The notes: generated by a model not told the origin, from the sequence alone. A stretch of DNA of 64,000 nt from Mesodorylaimus sp. YZB2_4 (GCA_030248295.1 JASANH010000606.1:1116001-1180000); one strand, 5' to 3'; numbered from the stretch's first letter, positions 39,044 through 52,069 are shown. Translations and numbers: made by a program.

Positions 39044-40423
39044 TTATACGTTTTCAATGGTTGGGACCTTGCGAACGACATAAAACTGGTGCTTCCTGCC
39101 AAACATGCCCCATATGACGGCTATGTTTTCTATGACTACAGTGAAGGGAATTGTGCACAGGGCACCCAGCGAGCAGAAGATAAGTGTCCACGGACGATGA
39201 CGGTAACGGTTGCTGAACTGCTTGACCACCCCGAAAATGTACATGTACAAATTGACAGCGCCCGTAAAGGCGACCAAGAAATCGAAGAGCCGATTCGTAG
39301 GCAATGGAGCTACGGCTGCCAAAACCACATTGGCTACTGAGAAGGGCATGGTGGCCCAGGCGTATAAGGATAACGACAACAAGATCTTTATTCGTACGGG
39401 AATCGCTCGACTGTGAACGACCAAGAAAATTCCCTGCAACCATCGTTTTCGCTGCTGCAGGAAATCCCAAAAGGTGAACGGGGATTTCTCGTGCATTTCG
39501 CCTTCGATGAAATTGAAACTGTAGCCATCTCGGAAGGCGATCATACCGAAATAACAATCTTCAGCAATCGAACCATCCGGACCGTGATCGAAACTGACTC
39601 GACGCTCGGCGGCAGCTTGTGTCACCACGTACGATCCCTTCCAACCGAACAAGGGACGATGGAAATAGCTGAACTGGAACCTCAGTTTTCCCATGTCGTC
39701 GGCCACGCGAAACGAGTCGGCCAACGTGGTCACCCAATTCACTATCTCGCCATTCGCGTACGTAATGACACCTTGACCGAATTGGTGTTGACCATCCACG
39801 CAGAAATTGAGAATGCCGCATACCGAATTTTCAGTCAATAATGTCTCCTCGTCCAGATGAACAATCCAGTCGTCGTCTCGTAAGATGTTCACGTCTTCCT
39901 CCCAACAGTATTGCAGTGCCCGGGCTTTGAACAGAGCGTTCGATTTCGTCCGGTACGTGCTCGGAACAACAATCTCACGTAACCGAGAATTCTTGGGCAA
40001 ATTGACGGGCTTATCAGTGACTACTTCCACCAGGAAATTTTCCAGACCAACTTTTTGACACGTTTCCATGTTGGTTTTGACGTTGTCTCGAACTAGTTCC
40101 GGGTAATCGCCTTTCGTCACCACTCGAATGCACAGGAATGGAGCCAACAGTGGCGATCCTTTTAGCTGGACTTTGTCTCGGAATGCGTTGAACAACGTCC
40201 ATCCCAGCACGTTGAAAATGCATTGTGGCAATATGAGCAAGCTTATAAGTCGGAATAAATACAAAATTATCGTTCCTATGGCCCCGTATCGTTCCAGGGG
40301 TTCCACTTCTTCACGGTCCAACGGCCATATTCTCAATCCGCCGGTACCAATTTCAAATGCCAAGACGAAGATAAAAAAGGAAATGACGTGAATGGCGTGC
40401 CTGGTTTCGCTGCTCCACACCAT
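39044..40423 (-). CDS. bre-3: Beta-1,4-mannosyltransferase, egghead / BRE-3
   Basis: A Golgi/ER membrane family-2 glycosyltransferase that adds mannose to glucosylceramide in protostome arthro-series glycolipids; in C. elegans these glycolipids are receptors for Bt crystal proteins. The coding region is a single exon of 459 residues, unusual beside its intron-rich neighbours. I start at MVWSSETRH (40423) because an acceptor-like GTTGTAG ends at 40431, seven bases upstream; the frame remains open to 40453. Features: N-terminal membrane segments (VISFFIFVLAFEIG, TIILYLFRLISLLILP), the catalytic-region strings DDDWIVHLDEETLLTE and DHGPDGSIAEDCYFGM, the QxxRW-type motif LQQRKRWLQGIF, and several C-terminal membrane segments (MPFSVANVVLAAVAPL, FLVAFTGAVNLYMYIFGVV, TIPFTVVIENIAVIWGM). 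The family length is about 455-460 residues, so it is complete. Confidence 0.96.
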   Translation of the reverse strand: MVWSSETRHAIHVISFFIFVLAFEIGTGGLRIWPLDREEVEPLERYGAIGTIILYLFRLISLLILPQCIFNVLGWTLFNAFRDKVQLKGSPLLAPFLCIRVVTKGDYPELVRDNVKTNMETCQKVGLENFLVEVVTDKPVNLPKNSRLREIVVPSTYRTKSNALFKARALQYCWEEDVNILRDDDWIVHLDEETLLTENSVCGILNFCVDGQHQFGQGVITYANGEIVNWVTTLADSFRVADDMGKLRFQFSYFHRPLFGWKGSYVVTQAAAERRVSFDHGPDGSIAEDCYFGMIAFRDGYSFNFIEGEMHEKSPFTFWDFLQQRKRWLQGIFLVVHSRAIPVRIKILLSLSLYAWATMPFSVANVVLAAVAPLPTNRLFDFLVAFTGAVNLYMYIFGVVKQFSNRYRHRPWTLIFCSLGALCTIPFTVVIENIAVIWGMFGRKHQFYVVRKVPTIENV

Positions 40424-43008
40424 CGTTAACCTACAACGGATTGATATTTGCAAATATTCAACAATGGAAGCAACCTTCTCGCATCTCTCAACTGATTCTA
40501 TCGCTAATCACTCCTACTCCACCAAATGCCTGCACTTTCCCACGCCCCGCACCTACAACGGACTCTATAGAATGGCAACAGACTTCAATAAAACACCCGC
40601 CTACAAGTTACAGTTCATCCGCCAGACAAAACGGTTAAATAACGCCCTTCCCTTTCTGCACATCATCATTCATATTCCATTCACTTCCCCTTACAAACAG
40701 GCGTCTATCGTTTCACACAAACATTCAAAAAGTACGGAGCTGCAGACTGCTGCGATTAGTTTTAACGTAAGACCAACCCGATTTCGTTCGCAATATGAGT
40801 CCCATCCAAACGGGACATTGCCCCTGATTCAGAAGCGATAAAGATAAGCTGATGCAATAAAAAGGCCCACCACACCCTTTTTAGATAGGCCAAACTTGTA
40901 GCACTTTCAATCAGAGCACCGGCACCAGCCAACCAGTGCATTACCTTGATAAGGCCGTATTAGGGAGTGCATGCCGCACTCAAATATTATTGTTTCCGCG
41001 AACAGGGAGTTGAGCTCACGAGGAAGAAAAGCAATACCTGACCATTGTTCAATCTAGTACATGTGCCTCTGACGTGAGAAACATGGTGTTCAAGACAGCG
41101 CATGATTTCAGAATTACCCAGGAAGACCCTAAATGCACGTAAACCGGTTCTCTGTGCGCATATCTAAATATAACCTTTGTTCACCTGACTAGGGAAAAAG
41201 CTGGCGAGAATGTGTGCAATAGGGCTCACTTACGTGTCATCCGAAAGATATTAGTCAGCTTGGAAAACGGCGTTTCGCAGGGTAAGAGATCGAGATGACG
41301 ATGATTACTATCCAATTCAAAATAGCGACACCGACAACAGCGAGCGACGGCACCAAAAACCGTACTACGGCCGGTACAGGCTTTTCGATTTCTTCCGTAT
41401 GTTTGCGCTCTTTAGATCGTTGGGAAGTTTCGGAAACTTTATACAAAAGTCAGCGACAGCGAAGCAGTGAGACGACGCTGACGCACTGGCCCACAAATCG
41501 AAAAGACGTTAGCAAGCCCTGAGAAGAAAGTAAACACCGCAAAATGTAGGCATTTTCAATTCCTACGTATCTTCCATTCGTAAGTAGGAAACTTATCGCG
41601 CGCTCTCGCGTCACTCTCATACGGCACATAGTCATACTTATAAAATGCACTATGTGACAAGGGAAATCTGCCCCATGAACCCTCCCCCACTTGTTTGATG
41701 ACTCAAAAGCAGGAGACTACGTTCGAAAAACACCCAACCGCCCGCTCGTTTCAAAGCTCGAAAAAAAAATGGAAAGATGGTTTTCTGAAATCTGACAAAG
41801 CAAGGACTTGCGGAAGAGTTAATTTTGCCGGTTGCAAAAGTTCCTGAAAATGAACTCGATTCACCGCCGCGCGCCCTTGAAAGCCGTCGCCGAACGGCGG
41901 AAACAACCTCGCCCCGTCTGTCTGGTCTACGCAATTTACATTGCCGGTTCGAGCACAGCCGGAAAATGAGCACGTCTCACTCGCTCTGCGCGGTTATCGT
42001 TACGAGCGCGCATTTCAAAAATGCGTGCGCAGAACGATTCGCAGACAGCTCGCAGTCGAGCTTCAAGAAAGAATATTAGGTGAATCGCATTTGTTCTTCT
42101 GATTTAGCCTCGACTTTGGACTGGCAGGGCTAAGGAACAACGCTTTTCTCATCAACCGCAGCTAAAGCAGTTAGCGAGGCCGGTGCTTATCGTTAGAAGT
42201 GACAAGAAGCCGACTGAAACGCTCGCCATGGCTGTCCTCGTCGCCAACGTGCCGACACGGAGCGTATACGCGCTGTCGTAGCGACTAGTGCTCCGAGTCT
42301 GGCGAAGAACGGCACGTCGGCCTACGAAGATCAATAATGTATAATGGCGAAACGGGTGAGCTCTTTCGAAAATGTCTGAAAACGAAAACGACGTCGCGTA
42401 GCAGCCGTTTCGTAGCACTTGTGTTGGTGCTACCATTGGTAGCATGTACTTGGTGCATTAGCCCGTCTTTTTGCGAACTGGCTTGAAAAATTGCTAGTGT
42501 ATTCTATGCGACGTAGATCGATGGTCTAAATTCGAGACAAACCCCTTAGAACGTTTCAATGTTGCTGAACCAACTAAAGTGCCCCGCAGCGTAAAAAGCC
42601 GATAGGCCGCTAAAAACTCCTAACCAGTTAATAGAACAACAGTAGGCCCGAATGTCATTTGCGACACCAGGGTTTCACTCATAAAGCCAGGCATGGACCA
42701 TCAGACCTCCCAGCTGCCCTTCGAGTGCTTTTCAACTATTTCACAACCACCTACACGTGTGCCATCGCACGAAATAGCGTAAAACATAATAATTACTTGG
42801 CTATTTTAGGCCTTCTTTACGTGGTTCTCCGTCAATGCTAGCACAACGGATCAACTTCTCATGCGCTTTCGTAATTGGTCTAGCAGCTGACACGATCTAC
42901 AACTAAATTTACATAGTGAATCGAAAAATGATCGCATATGTAATCAATCCGAGTACACAATTGCGTACGGTACGTAAGGTATCATGGGCGACGGGCAGGC
43001 CAGCAACG
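40424..43008. other. Intergenic region upstream of bre-3
   Basis: About 2.6 kb holding the bre-3 promoter/5' UTR and the 3' UTR of the acyltransferase gene. Frames of up to 149 codons occur (e.g. plus strand 40392-40841), but composition and lack of family resemblance argue against coding. No repeat stands out. Confidence 0.4.
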
Positions 43009-46000
43009 CTATCGTGGCACGGGTTTAGTATTGCTCTCAGAATTCGTATCGAGCAGCTTGAAAGAATGTGGTTGTTGTTGGCTGGTGGGAGTCACTGAAG
43101 TGTCGAAAAATATTCGACCAATTCGTATCGCAGGTGCTTCCACACAAACGTAGGCGATCAGTCCAAAACTGTAACTGATTAATAGCGTCGATAGCCAAAA
43201 ATAAACCTGTCATCGGAAAGGGGGCGTGAGAAGATTAACTACGTCACGCAACGTGGCTTACCGAGTTGCCGAAACTGTATTGAAACCACTCTCTGGACGT
43301 TCCGTAAAAGAACGCAATGGTGAATGAGTGAAGCAAAAAGGCGCAATAGGTCAAACGAGCAAGAGGAATCCAAAGTGACCAGGATAAGAACCAATACACT
43401 AGTCCTGAAAGACAACCCCGAATCAGTGAGTATAATGACAGTCCCTGGGCCACTGAGCTACCTTTCGTGGTCCTCAAGCAAAGCAGAATTAGTAAACCGA
43501 TTGCTAACGCCCAAACTGTCCTGGACAACGAGGCATAGATAATCACTCCAGCGCTGCTTATCTGGTTCCCACGAGCGTATTCGAACAAGCCATATACAAG
43601 GCACGAGCACACTGCCACAATCACTGCCCACGCCGCTGTGTTGACTGGCTAGAAAAGTTAAAGAAACCGATGACCCCGTGCACTGCTTTTGTCCCACTCT
43701 CCCAGGGTCACCATCCCTTCTTGTCTCTGCCCAAGCAGTATCCCTTACCCCAATTCGCAAAGCCTTCAGCCATCGAACATTATCGCTCCTTTCAGTCCTT
43801 CGCAACACATATCCGACGAACACGCCGATCAAGTACGCATTCCATCGCATGTACGGCTTGACATAAACTTTACGATAGTAGTCATTGATCGACTCATACC
43901 TAAAAGCATAGCGCCATCAGAATTACATCATGACTGATACTTTTGCTGCAGAGCTGCCCTACCTGCTTAGGTCAGTGCAGGCCAGAAGGGAAGGTGGCAA
44001 GGAGTATGACCCCACGATAATGCCATTGACAATGATAGAAAGTACCACTAGGACGACACTGACCAAAAATCCGGCTAATGCTCGCCTAAAAAGTGTGATA
44101 TTAGGTCGCATTGACTCAGGAACTGGCGCAATGGCGCAAGTATTCACTTTTTATACAGAATCAGAATTGGTATAGCCAACAGGAATAACTGCATATCGAC
44201 GGCTATGTGCCATGTCCAGGGCATGCAAGGATAATCCAGGGCGAGAAAGTTATTCAAGAAAAGTAGATTCGTCCACCAAGTGTACTGGCAGAAGAATGGT
44301 CCGGCGTGAGTATAACGAGCAGTAATCCACATCGGCCCCTCCCCGACGTATGCCCAAAATGCAGTGGCCAGGCCCAGAATGAAGGCGTAAACTGGCAAAA
44401 GTCTAAAATAACATGACAACGAGTCGAAGAGAAGGCCATGGATAAGAGCACCGTAAATGTTAGTGCCAAGGGACTCATACATATTTTCAGACCTATCTAA
44501 AAGGGGGCTTATTCGGAGGGGAATTATAAGGGACGCAAAATTTGTTCACTTTTGCGCTGGAACTTTCCTGTTTACGTAAATTCTCGCACAATCAGTCTCT
44601 GCGAAGAAACTACTGTGGTGCTATAATTTTTTTTCATGCAGAATCAAACCAGTCCAGTTCTACTCCTTACTTCATTGTAAGATTTGCATGCGGTGCCTCT
44701 AATCGTAAGGGGTCGTACAATCTAACAGTGACCGGTTTAAAAAAACAGCATCTCGTTCTCAGACCTACCGCAGCAGTCGTTTCAGAATTGCAAATCCAGA
44801 TTTCTTCACGACACTTGGCTGCCTGTGTCTTCCATCTTCAGATGCGCTTTTCTTCAGCCAAATATAGGCATGGAATAAACCAGAAAGAAGCAGGAAAGTG
44901 TCCGTTGAAAAGGAACCATTGTTAATGGCTTGAAACGAGAGCACGCCTGGTGCTTTCATAAATGATGTTATGTTACCTGCAAAAATAACTTCTGGACACC
45001 TGTTCCTTCTCGCACCCAGAAAGACAAACGCATGAGCATAGTCTCAGCACATCAGCAGAGAATCTTCTATCCAGGCTAGGACTTACCAATGTAATCAACC
45101 AGCAGTAAATGCGACTGGGCCAAAACAAGCCACGCCAAGGTCAGTACCCTAATCCCGTCCAAGCATCGCAGTCGTCTAGGTTCTGATGTCTTGAGTAACA
45201 TTTTTAAATTCGAATAGATGGAGAACGCTAGCAATAGTTTTGTGTACCACTCTGCATCGATGCCAAAGGGCGTACTGTAGACCGACTCGAAAGAACTGGG
45301 TTAAGATGTCATGCTCTTACTGTGGTGATGCTGTGTGGACTCCACGCCTCTCTGTGAGCTCTCTTCTATCTCGAATTGATGAATTTTTTGTTCAGGGGTG
45401 TCGGAATGCTAAATGAAAGCCTATTTTTTCGACCCAAATCTTCAATTGGAATCTTACTGCGTAGTTTCTCGGATTGTTGGCGCCGCCGAAACAGCCCATC
45501 CATTGCTTAGTTAGAATATGCTGGTCGATCAGGTCGTAGGTGGTTGCTCCAAGAATGATCAGACCCAATACTGCACATACGACACTGCAAAACAGACTTA
45601 TAACCCCTCCTGTCGTAGGCACAAATGGCTTTTCAGTTTACATCATGGCAATGGCAGGCGGATCCAGCGGCTTGTCCTCGATGCACATGACCAATGGGTG
45701 CGCAGGACAGAGAGCAAGGTTTGTGGCTCGGAATACTGAAATTCCCCATCAGAGAGAGCTCAAAGTAGCGGAATCCAAGTCGATTTTGGGCACTTACTAG
45801 CATGAACAAGGCCATTGGCTTCTCGAATACTGCACGATTTAGGCACACAGAAGCCCCACTTGATAGCATATGAATTGGTGACTGGTTCGCACGCCTGCCC
45901 AACACACCTTGTAAGACACAATAAGAAAAATGAAGCGACCTCTAGCGCCTACCTGCGTGAAATTACGTCCATGGCAAGCAGTAACCGACTGGGACCTTGT

Positions 46001-47074
46001 GGGAGATAGAGGCGCAGAAAAAGTTGCGTGGCAATACTTCCCAGAAAAATCCCTAAAAATGTAAACAGCTGAAACAGTTCACAAAATCAACACCGATAAG
46101 ACGCACTGTTGGCCCAGCGCCTTCGGTTTTTTCACTTGTAGTTGAGTACATTGTTGATAGCTGCCCAAATGCATGTAGCTGCCGCTTAGCCATCCGTCTG
46201 ACACTTTGCCAAACGAGTCCACAACTGAAAACAATATACAGTACTTCCATTTCTGGAATCGAGTGCCAGGCATGCAGTGAATGCGTCGTCATGCGCAATG
46301 CACCTGTATTTCACATGGTCCGCCCCTTCGTCTGTTCAACTATCCAGAAAGGATGTCTTCTACTAGGCCCGACGCTTAGGCAAACAGCAAACAGCTGACT
46401 TTTCTACCGCTCGTAAGGCGTGTTGACGCGTAACTTCGCAGCCGCCGACGACAGCAACGAGCGAGTAACTGGTACGGCCTGTCACCTAAGCACTCATACT
46501 AGCTATCACCGCTCTATCATCGACTATTTCACTGTCATCAAACGCAAGCAACGAGTCAAGCTCGGCCCCCCAGGGCACGCGAGGCACACTTACATTTCGA
46601 TGTCCACATATTAGCTTCTCTTTGTTTCTTGACGCGCTCCTGGCACGCCTTAATACTGGCAATATTGCCCAGATTTTGACAATACTTGGATGCCAACTCG
46701 ACCAATGAGTTAGCCAAGTCAGTACCCCTGCACACGAGGAATCCTAAATCCTGGGCGCATGCACGACTCAAGCTCATAGCCGCGAATGACACATTTGCTT
46801 TTGCGCATATGGCTCGAAGTCGTAAGTGGATTTGCTGCACATTGGGGACATCTTTAGGATCGTAGCCAGGTTTCTGTTCGTCATCCTCCTCACTAGCTCC
46901 CGCCGACAGCAATTTCATAATGTCCGGTACGTAGGAGTGATACCAAGTCAAATGGTTCTCGCTGAGCCAACGCGCATTTCGCATGGAAAGCGAGTTCAAA
47001 TTCAGGAAAAACCCATTCGACTTTTGGGATAAATACAGAACTGTAAAGACTAATATCAACTTCCTTAGCGTCAT
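43009..47074 (-). CDS. NRF-6-like multipass acyltransferase (acyltransferase 3 family)
   Basis: Related to C. elegans NRF-6/NDG-4, implicated in lipid or drug transport and yolk handling. Fifteen exons join in phase: 47074-46594, 46224-46107, 46052-45953, 45894-45798, 45735-45642, 45584-45458, 45408-45321, 45251-45087, 44976-44769, 44402-44148, 44085-43963, 43899-43749, 43648-43462, 43404-43262, 43206-43009 (844 residues). A signal peptide (MTLRKLILVFTVLYLSQKSN) leads to the Cys-rich NRF domain: SFGKVSDGWLSGSYMHLGSY, GKYCHATF and IKWGFCVPKSC. A first membrane segment (VVCAVLGLIILGATTYDL) precedes the acyltransferase-3 domain: LDGIRVLTLAWLVLAQSHLL, NNGSFSTDTFLLLSGLF, LLPVYAFILGLATAFWAYV, YPCMPWTWHIAVDMQLFLLA, KPYMRWNAYLIGVFVGYVL. 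The exon 2/3 and 7/8 joins are my least certain. The family is expanded in nematodes and arthropods, so no individual symbol is given. Confidence 0.92.
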
Positions 47075-49573
47075 TGTAGAACAAAAACGAAAATAAACTG
47101 TAATAACACTCGAACGCCACCTTCTAACTTCGCTCGGCGTGAAAATTTACTTTGATCTAGAGGACGCCGCTGATACAAGCACGCCTTGGAAAACAGGCGG
47201 TGGGTCGCCACGCAAAGTCGGAACACTGAAAGCAAACAGCAGCTCCAGCTAACAGCGTCTTGGAACAAATACCACACACACGTGACTTGAAAGTTGAAAG
47301 GTCAAAGTCCAACTAGCGCTTGTGGTTTCGAATTTTCTGGTGATAAAGGAGACCATGCGCACAGTTGAGGAGTCCTAAATACTTGTACGACAGGGAGAAC
47401 TTGAGTGAGAAGGGAAGACTTGAGTCAGCTGCACGACTGTTCACGGGTGCATAAACTAGTTTATGAAGTCAAAAATGTTATTATGCGAAAGTGACTGCGA
47501 CTAGTCTTTGCTAATGGGTGGCCTGTCTGGTTGTTCGTTATGAGCGATGACGATATTTATGACCCAGTTGGTACTAGATCCGAAAGTGAACACTCCTGAG
47601 GATCGTCAGTCATTTTGACAATGCCTCGGACATGCTCTTCTTGCAGCCGCTCTCCATCATTAGACGCAGTACACCATATTTATGTATGCGTGGTAGAACG
47701 CATCGCCTACCAAAAAATGTGTAATGTCGCACTGAGGTATAAAAATCAGTGCAGGGAATTAGATTTGCTTAACGGGGAAACGGGCTCTGTTGCCGTCTGA
47801 CTGCAGAAAAAAGATGTGGTGTAAGCCATGTTTCAGAATTTGAAACAAATTCGGAGTAAAAGCAAAAAAGCATGCTGCATCGAAGACACAAACATCTCGC
47901 ACAGGCTTTCTCAACTTTACCCCAGAACAGAGGGGAAACTGGCTGATAATCGAACTAGGCGACACGAACCACGCTGATCGTGAGCTGAATGCAAAGTGTT
48001 CAGTTATATTCCCCACAAAATGTGAGGCAAAGCAAAAGCACCATTCCAAAGTGTAAAGTAATACAAACCGTAAAGTGTAAAGCTTCCACAAGGTTTATGC
48101 AATAATAAGGCTGTACAGTAATGCTCATCAGGATGCTAGCGCCACAAGCTAGTGCTAGTGCCTAATCAGAATGGTAGTGCCACAAAAGTGCTAGTTCCAG
48201 ACAGTTCCGCTGGATGTACAGCCTCATTACAGCAACTGCATCACTTCTCGCATGACAAGCATGGTTTCTGTGGCACACGGCGTCTCTTCTCTGCTGCTGC
48301 TGGCGGCTTGAAGCATGAAGGTACCCAAACCAGCTTAACCCGCTTGAACTCTTTAGAATGCACTGCTGCCAGTCTTGCGTAACAAGGGAGGTCAGGAAAT
48401 GCTCTCAATGACATCTTGAAGGAAGCACCGTGAACCATGCTCTATGCAGCATTCTTCTTCTCTTATCACAACTCGTATCGTGTGCTAACTGGCAGGCAAG
48501 GGACGAGTAGGTACCCTGCTAAAGTAAGTTTCGGCGCCTACTCGTATTGAGGCCTGAGCGGTGTATAGTTACTCGCGATGACTAGCTATATCCCTCTCTG
48601 CCAGTCTACTGACCCGCCCGAACCTCTTGATGAATCAGATGCAGGAGGGTCCTTAGAAGCGAAATATGATGGCCATCTGGTGGTTATGCACGCGGCATTG
48701 CACCAGTAAACTAATATCATTCGTCAATGTCCAGATGAGCGGTGATGTAGTGCGGGGAAGTTAGGAAGGACGATAGCCGCGACTATTTCGATGGGGGGGT
48801 GTCTACGATATTGAAGGTTATATATAAACCTCCAACTGGCGCCGCCCTCCCAAACCCTGCCAAGGAATAGTCAAAGCAGTTTACATCAGTTACGGGGCCG
48901 CCGCTGTTGGGGTTCACCTAGCCGAGCACAAACCTCGTAGTCAGTTTGAGCGCCCTCGACCTCTTGGACGGTCCTCGTTCATTTGCACAAGCCCTTGTAT
49001 GCAAACAAACCTCGGCCCTCCTGTTGTCTTAGGACAGGGTTGACCAGTTCGAACTGCTTGGAATGGTGTCGAAGGAAAACGGAGTGCGTCGATAAGGAAT
49101 GGCAGAGTGAATGCAAAAGTGGGGTTCTTGCGGGCTTATGTTTATTGTGCTCCACACCTGTTGATTGCCCAGTGTATCCTCAACCTTGTTTAAACCAGCC
49201 AGTCAGAATAAGGCGCTTATCATTTGTTCTTGTTCCCTTTTACTTGCGCTACCCTCCACCCACCTTGCGGGTAAGCGCGTCGTGCAAGATAATATCAACC
49301 ACATATTGGGTCGTCACCAGTTTGATTTTGGGAACCTTTCAATTCAATATGCGCGATGTTCAAAAACTAGCTCGTAGCTGTCCCAATGGAGTATACATCA
49401 TATCTAGACCTCCCCTTTGCACAGTTCGCCACTTCTCCACTCATCATATTTGCTTTAGTCGAATTCTCTTTGCAGCTTCGATTGCAATTCCCACGCCGCT
49501 TTCTCAAGGACCGAACGTGATGACCAGCTTACATTTCGTTCATCCTCATTCCAACACGAAGCCGCAGCAAAAA
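47075..49573. other. Divergent promoter region
   Basis: About 2.5 kb between the minus-strand acyltransferase and the plus-strand SBSPON-like gene. TTATATATAAAC at about 48820 is TATA-like but lies about 750 nt from the next start codon. The open frame continuing upstream of the SBSPON start (from 48983) is not supported: it lacks a signal peptide and family resemblance. Confidence 0.4.
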
Positions 49574-52069
49574 ATGAACCTAATTGTATTCGTCATTTTT
49601 ATCAGCTCATTTTCGATAAGATCAGTGGAATGTGGATGTGCTGAATTACGTCTGTGTTGTTCAGGAAGAAACATGAGTTGCATCGCCTTGGACACTGGCC
49701 GCCCACGAGTCAATGCTCTGGTGCCCGAAGGCAGGCACGAAAAACATGAACATTCGTCCAAGGAGATCACATCCGCCGAAGCCAGGCGTCGAGGTGGTCG
49801 ATTAGGTGGTGGCTGGCACGTTCATTTAGATCGAGGCACCAGCGTAGACAGTTTTGGAGGCTCGTTAGACAGTGGTGACAGATTCTTCGAGTCCCTACTG
49901 GCGCCCTCTTCCGCTCTCAGTGGATTGGATGGTGCAGGGGATGGAGTGAAAAAATCTGAAAATGTTGAATTACCAAAAGAGGACTATGATGACCTGCTGT
50001 CATCTACATCGGCTTCTATAGGGCCAAAAGGCGACAACGTGGAAGGTTCCGGAGCTGGAGATTACGGCAGTGGCGAAGAGGAGTCCTTCGCCAGTGTCGA
50101 TTGGTTGAGCTCCTCAGCCTCGAAGGAGAAGCAGGACGGAAAAACTTCGAAGGAGACCACTGAAAATTCGTCTCGGGAGAAGAAAATCGATCACTACAAG
50201 ATTGCTGAGGATGATCGTTATCAAGTTCTCACAGCTGATCAAAAAGAGTTTGGCGATGGTGAGCATCTGATGATCCGTTACGTCATTGAAAGTGATGAAA
50301 TTCCAGTCACCATCGAACAACTGGAAATGCTTCAAAATTATCGCTCATTGGTCGGAGGAGCCGATCGTTCATGCTATTGCGATGAAGAGTGCCGGGCTGT
50401 AGGAGATTGCTGCGGCGATTACACCACCGTCTGTCCTGGTACGTACCGATATTGGCTACTTTTATTGCCAAGCTTACTATCGTAGAGTGCAATCACGAGG
50501 TGCCCCATGAGCAATAATTTGTACTTACATTTGTAAGTGATTGACGCACTGCTTAAACGCCTCAATGGCTAATAGCTCACAGCTGTTCTTATTGCCAAGA
50601 GGCAGCTCTTAGTCAACAGCTTGACAAATTTAGCCCCCCCCCCGCCAACAACGCATCACTTTTGAGTTGCGTAGTGCGCCAGTTGTGTTTCACACTGAAC
50701 GCATAAAAAACTATTTATTTTGCCAAGAATCTCGAACTTTGAGAGTCACACACTTTCCCGTTCGTTTTGGCAAGAGCCGCTAATAGCACCCATTCGTTCG
50801 TAGCACTCGGATGTCATTCAGCGAAAGGGCTTGTGTTAGTTTTTGAGTGCCATAGAAAAAGCGCCTCTAGTCGTTTTAGCTGACAACAGGTTGCCACTTG
50901 GGTCAGTTGGAGGACAGACAATGAACTCAATCAACAATGCAACATAAAAAAATGGCAAATCTGAAAAGGAAATTTTCTGAGTCGCTTGAGACAAATGCAG
51001 AGACTTCTACGAAGCGGATTGTACTGTATCCGTATTTGCTGTATGTACGTATGGGCTAGGTATGCCACAGACGTAATAGAGGTGGTTATTGAGCGCCCCA
51101 GCTATGCATAAAATGGGTTGGTTTTCTGTGTTCCGACTTGCTCTGGTGCACAACCCACATTTGGGGTGTGGATATAACCTTATCTGATATCTCCTTTTCC
51201 AGTAATCGACTGTCTCGTCAGCGATTGGTCAGATTGGACACCATGCGAGGCCTCGGGTGATCCTAACAAGTACGTACCAGCAGCTGATCACCAGAATCAT
51301 TGCGGTTTTGGGACTAGCCGACGTCAGAGGCGTATAATTCGTTCACCTCTGCATGGGGGCAATCCCTGCCCTCTGCTGGAAGAACAGCGCACGTGCTACA
51401 GTACGGAGACTGCGCATTGTCACCAAGTTCGTATGTCAGGTACGGCCTTGTCTAGTTGCGGGTGCTGGGCTTGGCCAAATGCTTTCGTGTTTTCGCAGAG
51501 GTAGCTCAGTTGGTACCCTACGAGTATGGACGAGCTCGAGTACCAGGATACAAGAACAACAGTGCTGGCATATTTTACGACTTGCCCAAAGACATCGCAA
51601 AATACAATTCAGGAAAAAAGTAAGTGGCTCCGACTGGCCCTCTCTCCGCGGCAGGCCCACCTAAAAATACCACTGACACTTTAACTTGGGTGTGGTCTGC
51701 AATCACTTGCCGGCTAATCTTAAACAAACAAGCATACCTACTGTATATTGGTAAAGAGACGCCTTTTGTTTTAGCCACTGTGTCTTCTTTGAAATCACCT
51801 GGATGAACCCAGCTTGCGCTGACGATGAACTTCGAAGTCAAATGCAAATCGGTCGTCGAGTCTGTGCCGAGTGCCAGGTGACCGCACAGACAGGCGAAGG
51901 GAATCGTTGCGTTGGTGAAGGCGCAGAGGGACAACGAAGTACTTGGAACATGGTCAATGGAGCGAAGCATTGCTACGGTTTTTGGAAGCCTCTGAGAGAA
52001 GAGAAACAAGGCGATGAGTGCAGCTGCGAAATCCAATTTCCAAATAATGCACGCTACTTGTTCGTTTGA
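49574..52069 (+). CDS. Secreted somatomedin-B / thrombospondin type-1 protein (SBSPON-like)
   Basis: Probably an extracellular-matrix protein. Exons 49574-50438, 51203-51439, 51499-51619 and 51775-52069 join in phase to 505 residues. MNLIVFVIFISSFSIRSVEC is a signal peptide; an in-frame ATG at 49520 would bury it. A short Cys cluster, CGCAELRLCCSGRNMSC, follows. Residues ~45-260 are low-complexity and acidic (S, G, D, E, K). The SMB core CYCDEECRAVGDCCGDYTTV ends exon 1. The TSP1 repeat begins DCLVSDWSDWTPCEASGDPN, but has a longer loop before CGFGTSRRQRRI. The C-terminal domain (CVFFEITWMNPACA, RRVCAECQ, HCYGFW, CSCEIQF) matches the conserved C-terminal domain of SBSPON proteins. The vertebrate protein is about 265 residues, so the acidic spacer is an addition. 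The 50439-51202 intron holds nothing recognised. Confidence 0.88.

Noticed and set aside
48983-49573. Upstream extension of the SBSPON-like frame
   Set aside because: It would place 197 unrelated residues before an excellent signal peptide, so the start at 49574 is preferred.
51499-51530. tRNA-like GGTAGCTCAGTTGGTA
   Set aside because: It lies at the start of an in-phase coding exon of the SBSPON-like gene and lacks T-arm and acceptor pairing; the resemblance is chance.
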